Source: Treponema sp. (GTDB taxonomy: Bacteria; Spirochaetota; Spirochaetia; Treponematales; Breznakiellaceae). Taken from it: a DNA stretch of 17,427 nucleotides. Within the stretch, counting starts at the first letter, position 1. Every line of letters starts with the position of its first letter. The notes under the pieces are model-generated. The model saw nothing but the letters and a program-made list of their open reading frames with translations, did no database searches and had not been told where the DNA came from. This document shows positions 7,937 to 15,973 of the stretch, piece after piece. The stretch is taken from the NCBI GenBank assembly GCA_031266255.1, contig JAISBK010000024.1, forward strand, positions 1 through 17,427. Direction: 5' to 3'. A program made the position numbers and the translations under genes.

Positions 7937-8017
7937 GTACTGATTTTGAGGACTGAGTGCCATTAAAGGGGGTGGCTGACAACGGTAGTTTGGTACAAGC
8001 TTAGGAGTTGGTTCAAC

Positions 8018-11000
8018 ATGAAATTACGGAATATTATTAAGCTTAACTATCAGCAGCTGTTGTTTGTTATTTTGGCATTTGCTATCATGGTGGTAGTTAG
8101 TTATCTGTATGGCAGTAGTATTGTCCAAACTCAGTTGCATATTAATGGAGAAAACGCCCTAGCATCTGCGCAACTCAAAATCCAGGCAGAGTTAAACCAT
8201 GCGGGGGTTTTCTTAAAAAACGCTTGTTTTTTCTTTCAAAAGATGATCCAGGAAGGAAAATCTTACGATGATATAAACCGGATACTTGAACAGTTCATCC
8301 GCTGGAATAGGGAAAGCGGTGATCCTGAGGTAACCGGTTTTATCAGGATTTATGGCTCGATCCCGGAAGGTTTTTTGAATGGGCTTACTTGGATTTCTCA
8401 GGATGATTATGATCCCGCTACCAGGCCCTGGTATATTGCCGCGGATGCAGCAAATGGGGAGATTGTCTATACTGATCCGTATGTGGACACCCTGACTGGA
8501 AATTTCGTTATTTCGATAGCGAAAAAAATGATGGATGACGCCGGAGGGTTTATGGGAATCCTCGCCGTAGATATCAATATCTCCGATATGTTGGGTTTTA
8601 TAAAAGAACCGAATCTTGGGAAGGGTAGTTACGGTCTTATTCTTGATAATACCTATACTATCGTTCTTCACGGACGCGAGCCTCAGTGGCAGGATCGTTC
8701 GTTTCCTTCTATAAATTCTGAATATGCACGGCTTACCGAGGCCATTAAGAAAAACAGTACGATTTCGGGGATAACCTTTACCAATATGCAGGGGATAAAG
8801 AGTATTGCCTTTTTTAGAAGACTCTTTAATAACTGGTATGTTGGCATGGTGGCTCCTACCAGTAGTTATTACCGGGACGTATACCAGATGGCGATTATAC
8901 TTTCAGGTCTCGGTATGGTGTTGGTGGCTGTTTTATGTTATTTTCTCCTGCGTTTATACGCCGATAAAATTACCTCCGACGAAAAAAACAAGAGCAAGTC
9001 GAATTTTCTCGCTAAAATGAGCCATGAAATACGCACCCCCATGAACGCGATTGTGGGTATGGCTGAACTGATCTTGCGGGAACCAATTGCCCAAGAGGTA
9101 TACGAATATGCTACGGGTATCAAGCAGGCAAGCGCGAATCTCCTTTCTATCATAAACGATATTCTTGACTTTTCTAAGATAGAATCCGGTAAAATGGAGA
9201 TCATGGAGACCCATTACCTCTTGGCTTCGGTTGTTAATGATATTGTAACGATTATTCGGATGCGGCTCACTGAAAAGCCGGTTATCCTGCTCGTCAATAT
9301 TGATGCTCATCTGCCCAACAAGCTCACCGGTGATGAAGTACGAATCCGTCAGATTATCTTGAATGTCTTGAACAATGCGGTTAAATACACGGAAAAAGGG
9401 TCGATTACCTTATCTATCACCGGAGAAATCCAGGATGAAGCGTATGTGATACTGCATATTGAGATTGAAGATACCGGTATTGGTATTAAAGAAGAGAATT
9501 TTTCCAAAATCTTCGGTGATTTTGTTCAGTTTGACAAGGAAAAAAACCGTGGGATCGAAGGATCCGGTTTGGGCTTGGCCATCACGCAAAACCTCTGCGA
9601 AGCCATGGGCGGGGAGATATCGTTTACCAGCGAATACGGTAAAGGCAGTACCTTTACCATCCTCATACCCCAGATCATAGACAGCCCTGAACAACTTGCC
9701 GTGGTGGAAAATCCCCTGGAAAAGCATGTTCTCATCTATGCCCTCCCCAATCCCTATACCTCTTCTATTATCCGCAGTCTTGAAAATCTAGGGGTACCGG
9801 TTGCCTTAGTACAGGTACAATCGGATTTTCATGATGCCCTTAAGAAGCATACCTATTCTTATATCTTTGTTTCTCAGGTCTTGTATGAAGGGGCTAAGCA
9901 GCTCCTTGAGCGGCTGGGTATGCCAGCAAAGTTGGTGGTGATGATAGCTTATGGTGCGGAATTGAGCCGCATGGATATCTGTACCCTGGCCATGCCGGCT
10001 CATATCCTTTCAATTGCAGATATTCTGAACAATCACCTCGGTAACCAGGCTAGAGATCCCCGGGAAACCGGAGTCCGGTTTATCGCCCCTACTGCCCGGA
10101 TTCTGGTGGTAGATGATATCATCACCAACCTAAAAGTTGTCAAAGGTCTTATGGCCCCTTATAAGATGCAGATAGATAGTTGTACAAGTGGCGCCGAAGC
10201 GATTGAACTGGTAAAAACGAACACCTATGATATAATTTTTATGGATCACATGATGCCAGAAATGGACGGTATTGAAGCCACCGATATTATCAGGAAGCTT
10301 GAAGGTAAGCGAAGCTACTATAAAAATATCCCTATTATCGCCTTGACTGCTAATGCGGTATCTGGGGTACAAGAAATGTTTCTACAGAACGGTATGGATG
10401 ATTTTCTTTCCAAACCTATTGAGATCGCCCGCTTAAATGCTCTATTACAAAAATGGATCCCTGAAACAAAACAGGAAAAATATCAATCGTATAAAAAAGG
10501 AGATTCTTCTGTGGACAATAGCTATCCTTTTCCTGCAGTGGATACCGCGGTATCCGAAGAAAATGGAGATCCAGGACTGCCTGTTATTGAGGGTGTAGCA
10601 GTGAGCCAGGGTATTATGCTGACCGGGGGTTCTCTGGACATCTACTGGGAGATATTGGAAATTTTTCAGGAAGAGAATACTAAAAAGATCGATCAGTTAA
10701 ACGCCTGTATAGCAGCAGGGGATATGGAGTTGTATACCATCTATGTCCACTCGATCAAGGGTACCGCGGCTACCATTGGGGCACAGGCCCTCTCTGAACA
10801 GGCCAAGGCCCTAGAAGCCGCGGGTAGAGCCGGGGATACTGCCTATATGGAGCAACACCACGGCCCTTTCCTTCAAGACCTGGCCAAACTCATTGACGGT
10901 ATCAACCATGCCTTACAAGTCTATGGCCCTCAGCGGGGATCCCTTGAGGAAGGGGCCGGGATAGAGGCTATGGATCGGGCGGTATTAGTGCAGGAACTCG

Positions 11001-11191
11001 AGGCATTGAAAGCTGCACTGGATAGGTTTGAGGTGGGAAAAGTGGATGAAGGTATCGGCAGGCTGCAACAGGAACATTGGGGTGAGCCGGTAAACAGGAG
11101 CATTGCAGTGATAGCTCGGCATATTCTGTTGTCCGATTATGATGAGGCGCTTGCCGTGATCGAGACTATTTTAACTGATGAACAGCACTAA
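8018..11191 (+). CDS. Cache-domain hybrid histidine kinase with receiver and HPt domains
   Basis: This 1057-residue inner-membrane sensor has two membrane segments, about 13-33 and 291-313. They bracket a periplasmic region resembling a double Cache domain (DPYVDTLTGNFVISIAKKM is typical), which usually binds small molecules such as amino or organic acids. The HisKA motif SHEIRTPMN has phospho-acceptor H336. The ATPase domain shows NVLNNAVKYT near 450, DTGIG near 486 and GSGLGLAI near 515. Residues about 568-672 look like a degenerate receiver without the acidic pair or the phospho-aspartate. The true receiver has D699/D700, phospho-acceptor D743 and K799. An HPt domain has H911 in VHSIKGTAATIG. 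A helical tail of about 90 residues follows. Phosphate would pass H336 to D743 to H911 and then to the receiver of the HD-GYP protein encoded next. AGGAG lies ten bases before the ATG. Confidence 0.95.
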   Translation: MKLRNIIKLNYQQLLFVILAFAIMVVVSYLYGSSIVQTQLHINGENALASAQLKIQAELNHAGVFLKNACFFFQKMIQEGKSYDDINRILEQFIRWNRESGDPEVTGFIRIYGSIPEGFLNGLTWISQDDYDPATRPWYIAADAANGEIVYTDPYVDTLTGNFVISIAKKMMDDAGGFMGILAVDINISDMLGFIKEPNLGKGSYGLILDNTYTIVLHGREPQWQDRSFPSINSEYARLTEAIKKNSTISGITFTNMQGIKSIAFFRRLFNNWYVGMVAPTSSYYRDVYQMAIILSGLGMVLVAVLCYFLLRLYADKITSDEKNKSKSNFLAKMSHEIRTPMNAIVGMAELILREPIAQEVYEYATGIKQASANLLSIINDILDFSKIESGKMEIMETHYLLASVVNDIVTIIRMRLTEKPVILLVNIDAHLPNKLTGDEVRIRQIILNVLNNAVKYTEKGSITLSITGEIQDEAYVILHIEIEDTGIGIKEENFSKIFGDFVQFDKEKNRGIEGSGLGLAITQNLCEAMGGEISFTSEYGKGSTFTILIPQIIDSPEQLAVVENPLEKHVLIYALPNPYTSSIIRSLENLGVPVALVQVQSDFHDALKKHTYSYIFVSQVLYEGAKQLLERLGMPAKLVVMIAYGAELSRMDICTLAMPAHILSIADILNNHLGNQARDPRETGVRFIAPTARILVVDDIITNLKVVKGLMAPYKMQIDSCTSGAEAIELVKTNTYDIIFMDHMMPEMDGIEATDIIRKLEGKRSYYKNIPIIALTANAVSGVQEMFLQNGMDDFLSKPIEIARLNALLQKWIPETKQEKYQSYKKGDSSVDNSYPFPAVDTAVSEENGDPGLPVIEGVAVSQGIMLTGGSLDIYWEILEIFQEENTKKIDQLNACIAAGDMELYTIYVHSIKGTAATIGAQALSEQAKALEAAGRAGDTAYMEQHHGPFLQDLAKLIDGINHALQVYGPQRGSLEEGAGIEAMDRAVLVQELEALKAALDRFEVGKVDEGIGRLQQEHWGEPVNRSIAVIARHILLSDYDEALAVIETILTDEQH

Positions 11192-11255
11192 TCTCCAGGG
11201 TATTTTCTGTTTTATCGGTTTTCCTGAATAATCCCTAAGCAAGGAGTATCGAAGT

Positions 11256-12323
11256 ATGGGAACTGAACGCAAAAAAATTATACTGGTAGATGATAATATC
11301 GTTAATTTAACCACAGGCAAAAATGCCTTAATGGACCAATACGACGTGTTTACCGTTCCTTCTGGACCTAAACTGCTCAAGCTTCTTGAAAAGGTAAGTC
11401 CGGATATGATTCTCCTGGATGTGGAGATGCCAGAGATGAACGGCTATGAAGTGATTAAAATCCTCAAGCAACAGGAAAAATTTGCCTCGATTCCGATTAT
11501 TTTTTTGACCGCTAAAACCGACGACGGCAGTGAGTTGCAAGGCTTATCCCTGGGTGCCGTTGATTATATCACCAAGCCTTTTTCTCCCTCACTTTTAGTC
11601 AAACGTATTGAAGTGCATCTCTTGGTGGCATCCCAAAAAAAAGAACTCGAAGCGTACAATACCAACCTGCAACAGATGGTGTGGGATAAGACTCGGGAGG
11701 TGGTAGGGCTGCAGAATGCCATTCTCAAGACCGTGGCAGAATTGGTTGAATCCCGAGATTCGATTACCGGCGGGCATATTGAACGAACTCGTATCTATCT
11801 CCAGATATTGGTCCGGGCCATGAAACATCGCGGGGTGTATCAGGAGGAAATCAATACTTGGGATGAGGATATCTTTTTACAGTCTTCCCAACTCCACGAT
11901 GTGGGCAAAATCGCCATTCAAGACCGTATCCTCTTTAAGCAGGAAAAACTCACCGATGAAGAGTTTGAAGAGATGAAAAAGCATACTACCTTTGGGGTGC
12001 AGGTTATTGAAAAGATAGGGGAGAGTACGTCGGAAAAAGCCTTTCTGGAACATGCCAAGATTCTAGCCGGAACTCACCATGAAAGATGGGATGGTTCCGG
12101 GTATCCTCGGGGACTTAAGGGGACGGCCATTCCCTTGCAGGGACGGCTCATGGCGATTGTGGATGTATACGATGCGCTTCGTTCAGTACGACCCTATAAA
12201 AAGGCCTTCTCGAAGGATGAGGCGGTACAAATCATTGAGTATCGTAGTGAAGGACATTTTGATCCTGCCATAGTAACAGTCTTTCTTGCCACGGTTGATG
12301 AGTTTGAAGGTATATACCAATAG
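11256..12323 (+). CDS. Response regulator with HD-GYP cyclic-di-GMP phosphodiesterase domain
   Basis: This 355-residue cytoplasmic protein begins with a receiver domain (about 6-122): acidic pair D12/D13, phospho-acceptor D55 in LLDVEMPEMNG, T85 and K107. A short coiled linker (about 125-160) leads to an HD-GYP domain: GGHIERT with H174, the catalytic H214-D215 in LHDVGK, H243, and HHERWDGSGYP at 274-284. The full HHExxDGxGYP signature predicts hydrolysis of cyclic di-GMP, which controls motility and surface behaviour. The ATG at 11256 follows AAGGAG by about ten bases. The gene lies 64 bases after the hybrid kinase and is the obvious recipient of phosphate from that kinase's HPt domain. No key residue is missing. 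Output is inferred from family knowledge. Confidence 0.96.
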   Translation: MGTERKKIILVDDNIVNLTTGKNALMDQYDVFTVPSGPKLLKLLEKVSPDMILLDVEMPEMNGYEVIKILKQQEKFASIPIIFLTAKTDDGSELQGLSLGAVDYITKPFSPSLLVKRIEVHLLVASQKKELEAYNTNLQQMVWDKTREVVGLQNAILKTVAELVESRDSITGGHIERTRIYLQILVRAMKHRGVYQEEINTWDEDIFLQSSQLHDVGKIAIQDRILFKQEKLTDEEFEEMKKHTTFGVQVIEKIGESTSEKAFLEHAKILAGTHHERWDGSGYPRGLKGTAIPLQGRLMAIVDVYDALRSVRPYKKAFSKDEAVQIIEYRSEGHFDPAIVTVFLATVDEFEGIYQ

Positions 12324-12806
12324 GTTTTAACGCGTATGTATAGCGGTTTTCATATTTTTTGATTAACGTCCCTGGATTATCCTACTAAATTCATCGGTAT
12401 AATTACTAAGCAGGCCTGTATTGTGGTCAGTATTTCTCTCCCTAGAGTCATTCCATCACCGTTGTAGAGGGTCAATAGAGAAGTATTTTTTGATTTTTTT
12501 GCCATTCTTCTTGTCTCTGTTTGGGGATGGCCACTTTAGATTTTGAATTCGGAAGTGCGGGTAATAGTCGCTAAACCCTTGACCTTATGCAAAAAAATGG
12601 GTAACTTAGAATTACTGATGATATGGTATTACATACCTTTTTTCATCACCGGCATACAAAGTGTTTTAGCTGTTAGCATCTTGGTTAAACAATATCCGTA
12701 TTATCAGTTTGCCTCCCGGGTTTCCTCACCTCCTTTTCCCGGGGGGTTTTCTTTTTTATCATAAGATATGGTGTAGTAAGGCTCAAAGAGAGATTATGGA
12801 TAACCG
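12324..12806 (+). other. Gene-poor stretch ending in a terminator; possible long 3' UTR or small RNA
   Basis: About 390 bases separate the HD-GYP stop from the strong terminator at 12712-12757, and no convincing protein gene lies there. A weak promoter-like pair, TTGACC (12579-12584) and TAACTT (12602-12607) with 17-base spacing, could start a small RNA of about 150 bases ending at that terminator. A minor hairpin GGTAT-TAC-ATACC followed by six T (12625-12643) is also present. The 50 bases after the terminator hold the start region of the acylphosphatase gene, with no clear separate promoter. Confidence 0.4.
12712..12757 (+). terminator. Strong intrinsic terminator
   Basis: CCTCCCGGG (12712-12720) pairs with CCCGGGGGG (12738-12746) as nine pairs including one T-G wobble, with a 17-base loop, followed by TTTTCTTTTTT (12747-12757). 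It should end transcripts from the chemoreceptor/kinase/HD-GYP unit or from an RNA started in the preceding gene-poor stretch. Confidence 0.88.
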
Positions 12807-13103
12807 ATGAATGAAGCCAAAGAAGGAGCGGGCGGGGCGTTCTCTGCCCGTATTCGGGGCCGGGTACAGGGAGTGGGATTTCGGTATTGCGCCGTCCATG
12901 AGGCCCGTAGTCTTGGTCTTGTAGGATGGGTTCGGAATAGAAGCGATGGAACGGTAGAGATATGGTCAGAAGGTCCGCCGGAAAAACAGACCGCTTTTCT
13001 CCAATGGCTTCATCAAGGCCCTCCCAGCGCCCGGGTTGATGTGGTTCAGCATGAGCCCCGTAAGCCCACGGGGAAATACCAGAACTTCTCTATCAAATGC
13101 TAA
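12807..13103 (+). CDS. acyP: Acylphosphatase
   Basis: This 98-residue cytoplasmic enzyme hydrolyses the carboxyl-phosphate bond of acyl phosphates. The signature GRVQGVGFR (18-26) supplies the phosphate-binding loop and catalytic R26, and GWVRNRSDGTVE (40-51) supplies N44. The length is usual apart from about eight extra N-terminal residues, Gly- and Ala-rich. An in-frame stop at 12801 makes the ATG at 12807 the first possible start, although the ribosome binding site is poor (an AGAGAG-like stretch). A four-codon frame starting at 12796 ends on the ATGA that contains this start codon, so translation may be coupled. The gene lies between the upstream terminator and the convergent regulator gene and appears monocistronic. 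The assignment is secure; its cellular substrate in bacteria is not well defined. Confidence 0.95.
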   Translation: MNEAKEGAGGAFSARIRGRVQGVGFRYCAVHEARSLGLVGWVRNRSDGTVEIWSEGPPEKQTAFLQWLHQGPPSARVDVVQHEPRKPTGKYQNFSIKC

Positions 13104-13140
13104 ATCTCTGAGTTTTCTCTCTATAAGGTAATGGGCTGTC

Positions 13141-13171
13141 ACCCCAAGGGGAAATCGGGGTTTCGCCCCTT
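13141..13171. terminator. GC-rich hairpin between convergent genes, possible bidirectional terminator
   Basis: AAGGGG-AAA (13146-13154) can pair with TTT-(CG)-CCCCTT (13161-13171) across a six-base loop with a two-base bulge. An alternative ACCCC/GGGGT stem (13141-13145 with 13157-13161) competes with it. The position, between the acylphosphatase stop and the regulator stop, suits a shared terminator, but neither strand shows a T-run after the stem. Confidence 0.4.
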
Positions 13172-13186
13172 CCATTAATGATCGTA

Positions 13187-13891
13187 TTAAGCCATAAACC
13201 GATAACCCGCACCCCAGATAGTTTGTATGTGCAGCGGATTAGCGGGATTTTTTTCAATTTTTTCCCGAAGGTGATTGATATGCACCGCTACCGTTTTTAT
13301 GTTCCCATACATATCTTCACCCCATATTTTATCGTATAACTGTTCCTTGCTGAATACTATTTTTTCGTGGCTGGTAAGGAAATAAATCAATTCATACTCT
13401 TTATTGGCCAGAAAGATTTCACTGCCATTAACCAAAACCTGATGGGTTGCCGGATTGATTTGAAACCAGCCGAAATCAATTTCATCGGTCTTTTTTAAGC
13501 GGTCGGCGCTTTGGGTAAGCCGGTCATAACGGGCAAGGTGGGTTTTTACCCTGGCGACCAATTCAACCATTGAAAATGGTTTGGTGATATAATCATCGGC
13601 GCCAAGCCCCAGGCCGCGTACTTTATCGGCCTCCTCGCCACGGGCGGTTACCATAATGATGGGTATATCGATTTTTTCGCGTATCTCCCGGCAGAGGGTT
13701 ATACCGTCTTTGCCGGGAAGCATAAGATCGAGCAGGATAAGCGCAAACTCATTTGAAAGCGCACATTCCGCTCCTTTTATGCCGTCATGCTCTATGGCAG
13801 TCTCAAAACCGTTTATTTCCAGAAAATCTTTTTCCAGCCTGGCAATGTCTCTGTCATCTTCAATAATCAATATTTTTCTGCTTGTATTCAT
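13187..13891 (-). CDS. OmpR/PhoB-family response regulator
   Basis: This 234-residue DNA-binding regulator has an N-terminal receiver (acidic pair E11/D12 with D13 adjacent, phospho-acceptor D55 in LLDLMLPGKDG, T82, K104 in YITKPFS). A C-terminal winged helix occupies about 135-234, with ANKEYELIYFL, the recognition-helix region VAVHINHLREKI and the terminal GAGYRF hairpin. It overlaps the preceding kinase gene by four bases (ATGA), and GGAGG sits ten bases before the start, so the pair is translationally coupled. The kinase is its evident partner, and the likely target is the ABC transporter cluster upstream on the same strand. Regulators of this type next to such exporters commonly control resistance to cell-wall-active peptides; that role is inference here. 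Confidence 0.95.
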   Translation of the reverse strand: MNTSRKILIIEDDRDIARLEKDFLEINGFETAIEHDGIKGAECALSNEFALILLDLMLPGKDGITLCREIREKIDIPIIMVTARGEEADKVRGLGLGADDYITKPFSMVELVARVKTHLARYDRLTQSADRLKKTDEIDFGWFQINPATHQVLVNGSEIFLANKEYELIYFLTSHEKIVFSKEQLYDKIWGEDMYGNIKTVAVHINHLREKIEKNPANPLHIQTIWGAGYRFMA

Positions 13892-15036
13892 TGTTGTGCA
13901 TCCTCCACAATAGGCAGCCGGATAATTATCGCAAGACCACCTTCTTTAGGCAGCTCCGCGTGAATATCACCGCCCATACGTTCAATTATTTTCTTACTGA
14001 TGGCAAGACCCAGGCCGGAACCTTTTATGTTGCGGGACGGATCGGCGCGGTAAAAAACATCGAATAACTTAGGGATCGCCTCGGCGGAAACTCCGGGGCC
14101 GTTATCGGCAAGGCGAAGAAAAACAGCGTTGTTCACCGTATCGGCGCTTATTTCCATGGAAGCCCGGTCCGTTTTTTTATACCGGACACTGTTCTCCAGG
14201 ATATTGATAAATACATTATGGAGCCAAAGCGTATCGATCAGGACAAATACATCCCGGCGGGTCTCCGCAATATGTATGGTAAGACCGCGTTGATCGTATT
14301 CCCGCGCAACTTCTTCTACCATATCTGCGATCACCTGCATAAGGGGAACGCGCCGCAGGGTAAGGGGAAATTCATTCATATCGAGTTTTGAAAAAAGGAA
14401 AAGCCGTTCAATGATATATTCCATATCAACGGCTTTATTCTTTATGGCCGTCAAATACTGCTCCCGTATTTCCGGCATGGAGGCGACTCCGGTTTCCAGC
14501 CCTTCAATATATCCCTTTATTGATGTCAGGGGCGTGCGCAGGTCATGGGAAATTCCGGCCAACAATTCCCGCCGGTTTTCTTCGTCCTGCCGCTTTTGCG
14601 CCGCGGATTCTTCCAACCGCACCGCCATTTCATTGAAGGCATCACAGATCGGGCGGTATTCATCGTCATTTTGATAGCTTATGCGGAAGCCGAGGTTGTT
14701 ATCATGAATCTGCCTGACTCCCTCGCTCAAGGGCTGTAAAGGGCGGATAATGTTTTTTACCAGACGATAGTTGAGCAGGTTGTTTATGAAACTGATAAAC
14801 GCGACACTAAGGGCAACAAAAAAAACAATGAAAATCGGGCCGAATATCCGGGGGCCTTGATACCCGTTTTCCATTTCCTGCCGGACCATTTCCCGCATGG
14901 CACGTTCTTCTTCAAAATTGACGCCGCGCATTGTATTCATCACAATTCCTAACACAAAAGTAACCAAAAACAATCCGAATATTGTTACGAGAACCGTGCG
15001 TACATTGGAAATAACCATTTGCCGTTTGATGGTCAT
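13888..15036 (-). CDS. HAMP-containing sensor histidine kinase
   Basis: This 382-residue inner-membrane kinase has two membrane segments, about 13-34 and 65-87, enclosing an extracytoplasmic loop of only about 30 residues (rich in Glu and Arg). It therefore has no sizeable ligand domain. A HAMP domain follows (about 88-142), then HisKA with H164 in GISHDLRTPLTSIKGY. The ATPase domain has NILENSVRYKK (278-288), DNGPGV (311-316) and GSGLGLAISKKI (339-350). AAGGAG lies eight to nine bases before the ATG at 15036. The gene is coupled to the regulator gene downstream and follows the ABC transporter genes after a gap of 178 bases. The short loop suggests that it senses at the membrane, or through the transporter, but the HAMP domain sets it apart from BceS-type kinases. 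Confidence 0.94.
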   Translation of the reverse strand: MTIKRQMVISNVRTVLVTIFGLFLVTFVLGIVMNTMRGVNFEEERAMREMVRQEMENGYQGPRIFGPIFIVFFVALSVAFISFINNLLNYRLVKNIIRPLQPLSEGVRQIHDNNLGFRISYQNDDEYRPICDAFNEMAVRLEESAAQKRQDEENRRELLAGISHDLRTPLTSIKGYIEGLETGVASMPEIREQYLTAIKNKAVDMEYIIERLFLFSKLDMNEFPLTLRRVPLMQVIADMVEEVAREYDQRGLTIHIAETRRDVFVLIDTLWLHNVFINILENSVRYKKTDRASMEISADTVNNAVFLRLADNGPGVSAEAIPKLFDVFYRADPSRNIKGSGLGLAISKKIIERMGGDIHAELPKEGGLAIIIRLPIVEDAQQ

Positions 15037-15074
15037 GGATATTGCTCCTTATTCCATATCTTAATCATGTAAAG

Positions 15075-15113
15075 CTACGTGTTCCGGGAATTGAGATACC
15101 AGTCTGTTTCCAT
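15075..15113 (-). CDS. Possible 12-residue leader peptide ORF
   Basis: A 12-codon frame (METDWYLNSRNT) starts at an ATG preceded by GGGAGGAAATT, one of the best ribosome binding sites in the window. It ends 38 bases before the sensor-kinase start. It is too short to judge by coding statistics. It could be a leader peptide that adjusts expression of the two-component genes, a secreted-peptide remnant, or a chance frame. A nearby TATAAA (15130-15135) would place the transcript start inside this ribosome binding site, so translation would need a transcript from further upstream. Confidence 0.22.
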   Translation of the reverse strand: METDWYLNSRNT

Positions 15114-15135
15114 AATTTCCTCCCAGAATTTTATA

Positions 15136-15158
15136 AGACAAGGTATTTTGCCTTGTTT
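15136..15158. promoter_or_regulatory. Inverted repeat, possible operator or attenuator before the two-component genes
   Basis: AGACAAGG (15136-15143) pairs with CCTTGTTT (15151-15158), eight pairs including one G-T, with a seven-base loop. On the minus strand it abuts a TATAAA (15130-15135), placing the dyad where a promoter spacer would be. No good -35 box is present. No T-run follows directly, so it is more likely an operator or mRNA structure than a terminator. Confidence 0.4.
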
Positions 15159-15214
15159 CCCATATTTTTTCAAGCCGACTGATTACGGAATCACCCTCTT
15201 GTATCAGTTGATTT

Positions 15215-15973
15215 TTATTTAATATCTATCTTCTTAAACAAGACGCTTCCAGCAATGGTTCCGACCGCCAAGTAACATAACCCTATAATGACACCTTGCA
15301 GCACAACGCCGCTTTCCGGTGTCAGCGAGGCAAGCGCGGCAATATGTGTTGAAATCCAATAATTTTCCAGCATGATACCGCCACCAAAGATAAAGCTGCT
15401 TGCTCTCAAAATTGTTGGGAGAAAGGATATTATGCAGATGTTGACCGCGATAGACATGGCGGCGTTGCGGGTCCACATGGAAACAAGCACAAATACCGCC
15501 GAATACGCAAGCATTAATAATCCTTCGCTAATTATCATCACCGCCATATTGGAAAAAACAGTGGCGCCCTGCGGGTCGAATCCCCAAAGTATGGTTCCCA
15601 TGATACCTAAAAGCGCAGCAAAGGCAGCATACATCGTCAAAACCGCTGCGCCGCAGACAATAAGTTTTGAAAGATAAATATGAACGCGATTCACGCCTTT
15701 GGAGACATAATTCTTTATAGTACCGTTATGAAATTCGCTGCACACAAAAAGCGAAACAAATACTACAAAGAGGAACGACAGAAACGGTAAATCGAGCGTT
15801 TGTTCAATCAGCGATACGGCGCTGATATTGTCTGCGTCAATCCCACCGGCTCTGACATCACCCCTCTGTATGGAAAGGCCGAAAAATGCGACAAGGGCGG
15901 CGCAGACAAGCAGACAAATGTAAAAGGGCTTGGAGATTTTTAACTTGTAAAACTCTGATTTTACGGCGTTCAT
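15215..15973 (-). CDS. ABC-2-type transporter permease (second permease of the exporter)
   Basis: This 252-residue membrane protein has about six hydrophobic segments: 16-35, 63-79, 103-130, 140-165, 172-192 and 223-246. The opening MNAVKSEFYKLKISKPFYI and the conserved SEFHNGTIKNYVSKGVNR (79-96) after the second segment are typical of small permeases in lantibiotic-immunity and bacitracin-type exporters. Its start codon overlaps the ATPase stop by one base (TAATG) and uses a GGGAGG inside the ATPase gene, so the two are coupled and probably form one complex. Peptide export or removal from the membrane is the inferred role. The substrate cannot be read from the sequence. An inverted repeat and a short leader ORF lie between it and the kinase gene. 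Confidence 0.88.
   Translation of the reverse strand: MNAVKSEFYKLKISKPFYICLLVCAALVAFFGLSIQRGDVRAGGIDADNISAVSLIEQTLDLPFLSFLFVVFVSLFVCSEFHNGTIKNYVSKGVNRVHIYLSKLIVCGAAVLTMYAAFAALLGIMGTILWGFDPQGATVFSNMAVMIISEGLLMLAYSAVFVLVSMWTRNAAMSIAVNICIISFLPTILRASSFIFGGGIMLENYWISTHIAALASLTPESGVVLQGVIIGLCYLAVGTIAGSVLFKKIDIK

Noticed and set aside
12543..12764. A 73-codon plus-strand frame in the gene-poor stretch
   Set aside because: It reads straight through the terminator hairpin and T-tract, has no ribosome binding site, and its last part is simply translated terminator.
13104..13186. Repeated C4 and G4 runs as a mobile-element end or G-quadruplex
   Set aside because: The runs are alternating C and G and are explained by competing short hairpins between convergent genes; there is no transposase or target duplication.
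15061..15225. An open minus-strand frame of 54 codons between the permease and the kinase, with protein-like composition
   Set aside because: It has no ATG or GTG start, only one TTG with a poor ribosome binding site, and a frame of this length is expected by chance fairly often. It could be a gene remnant, but nothing shows it.
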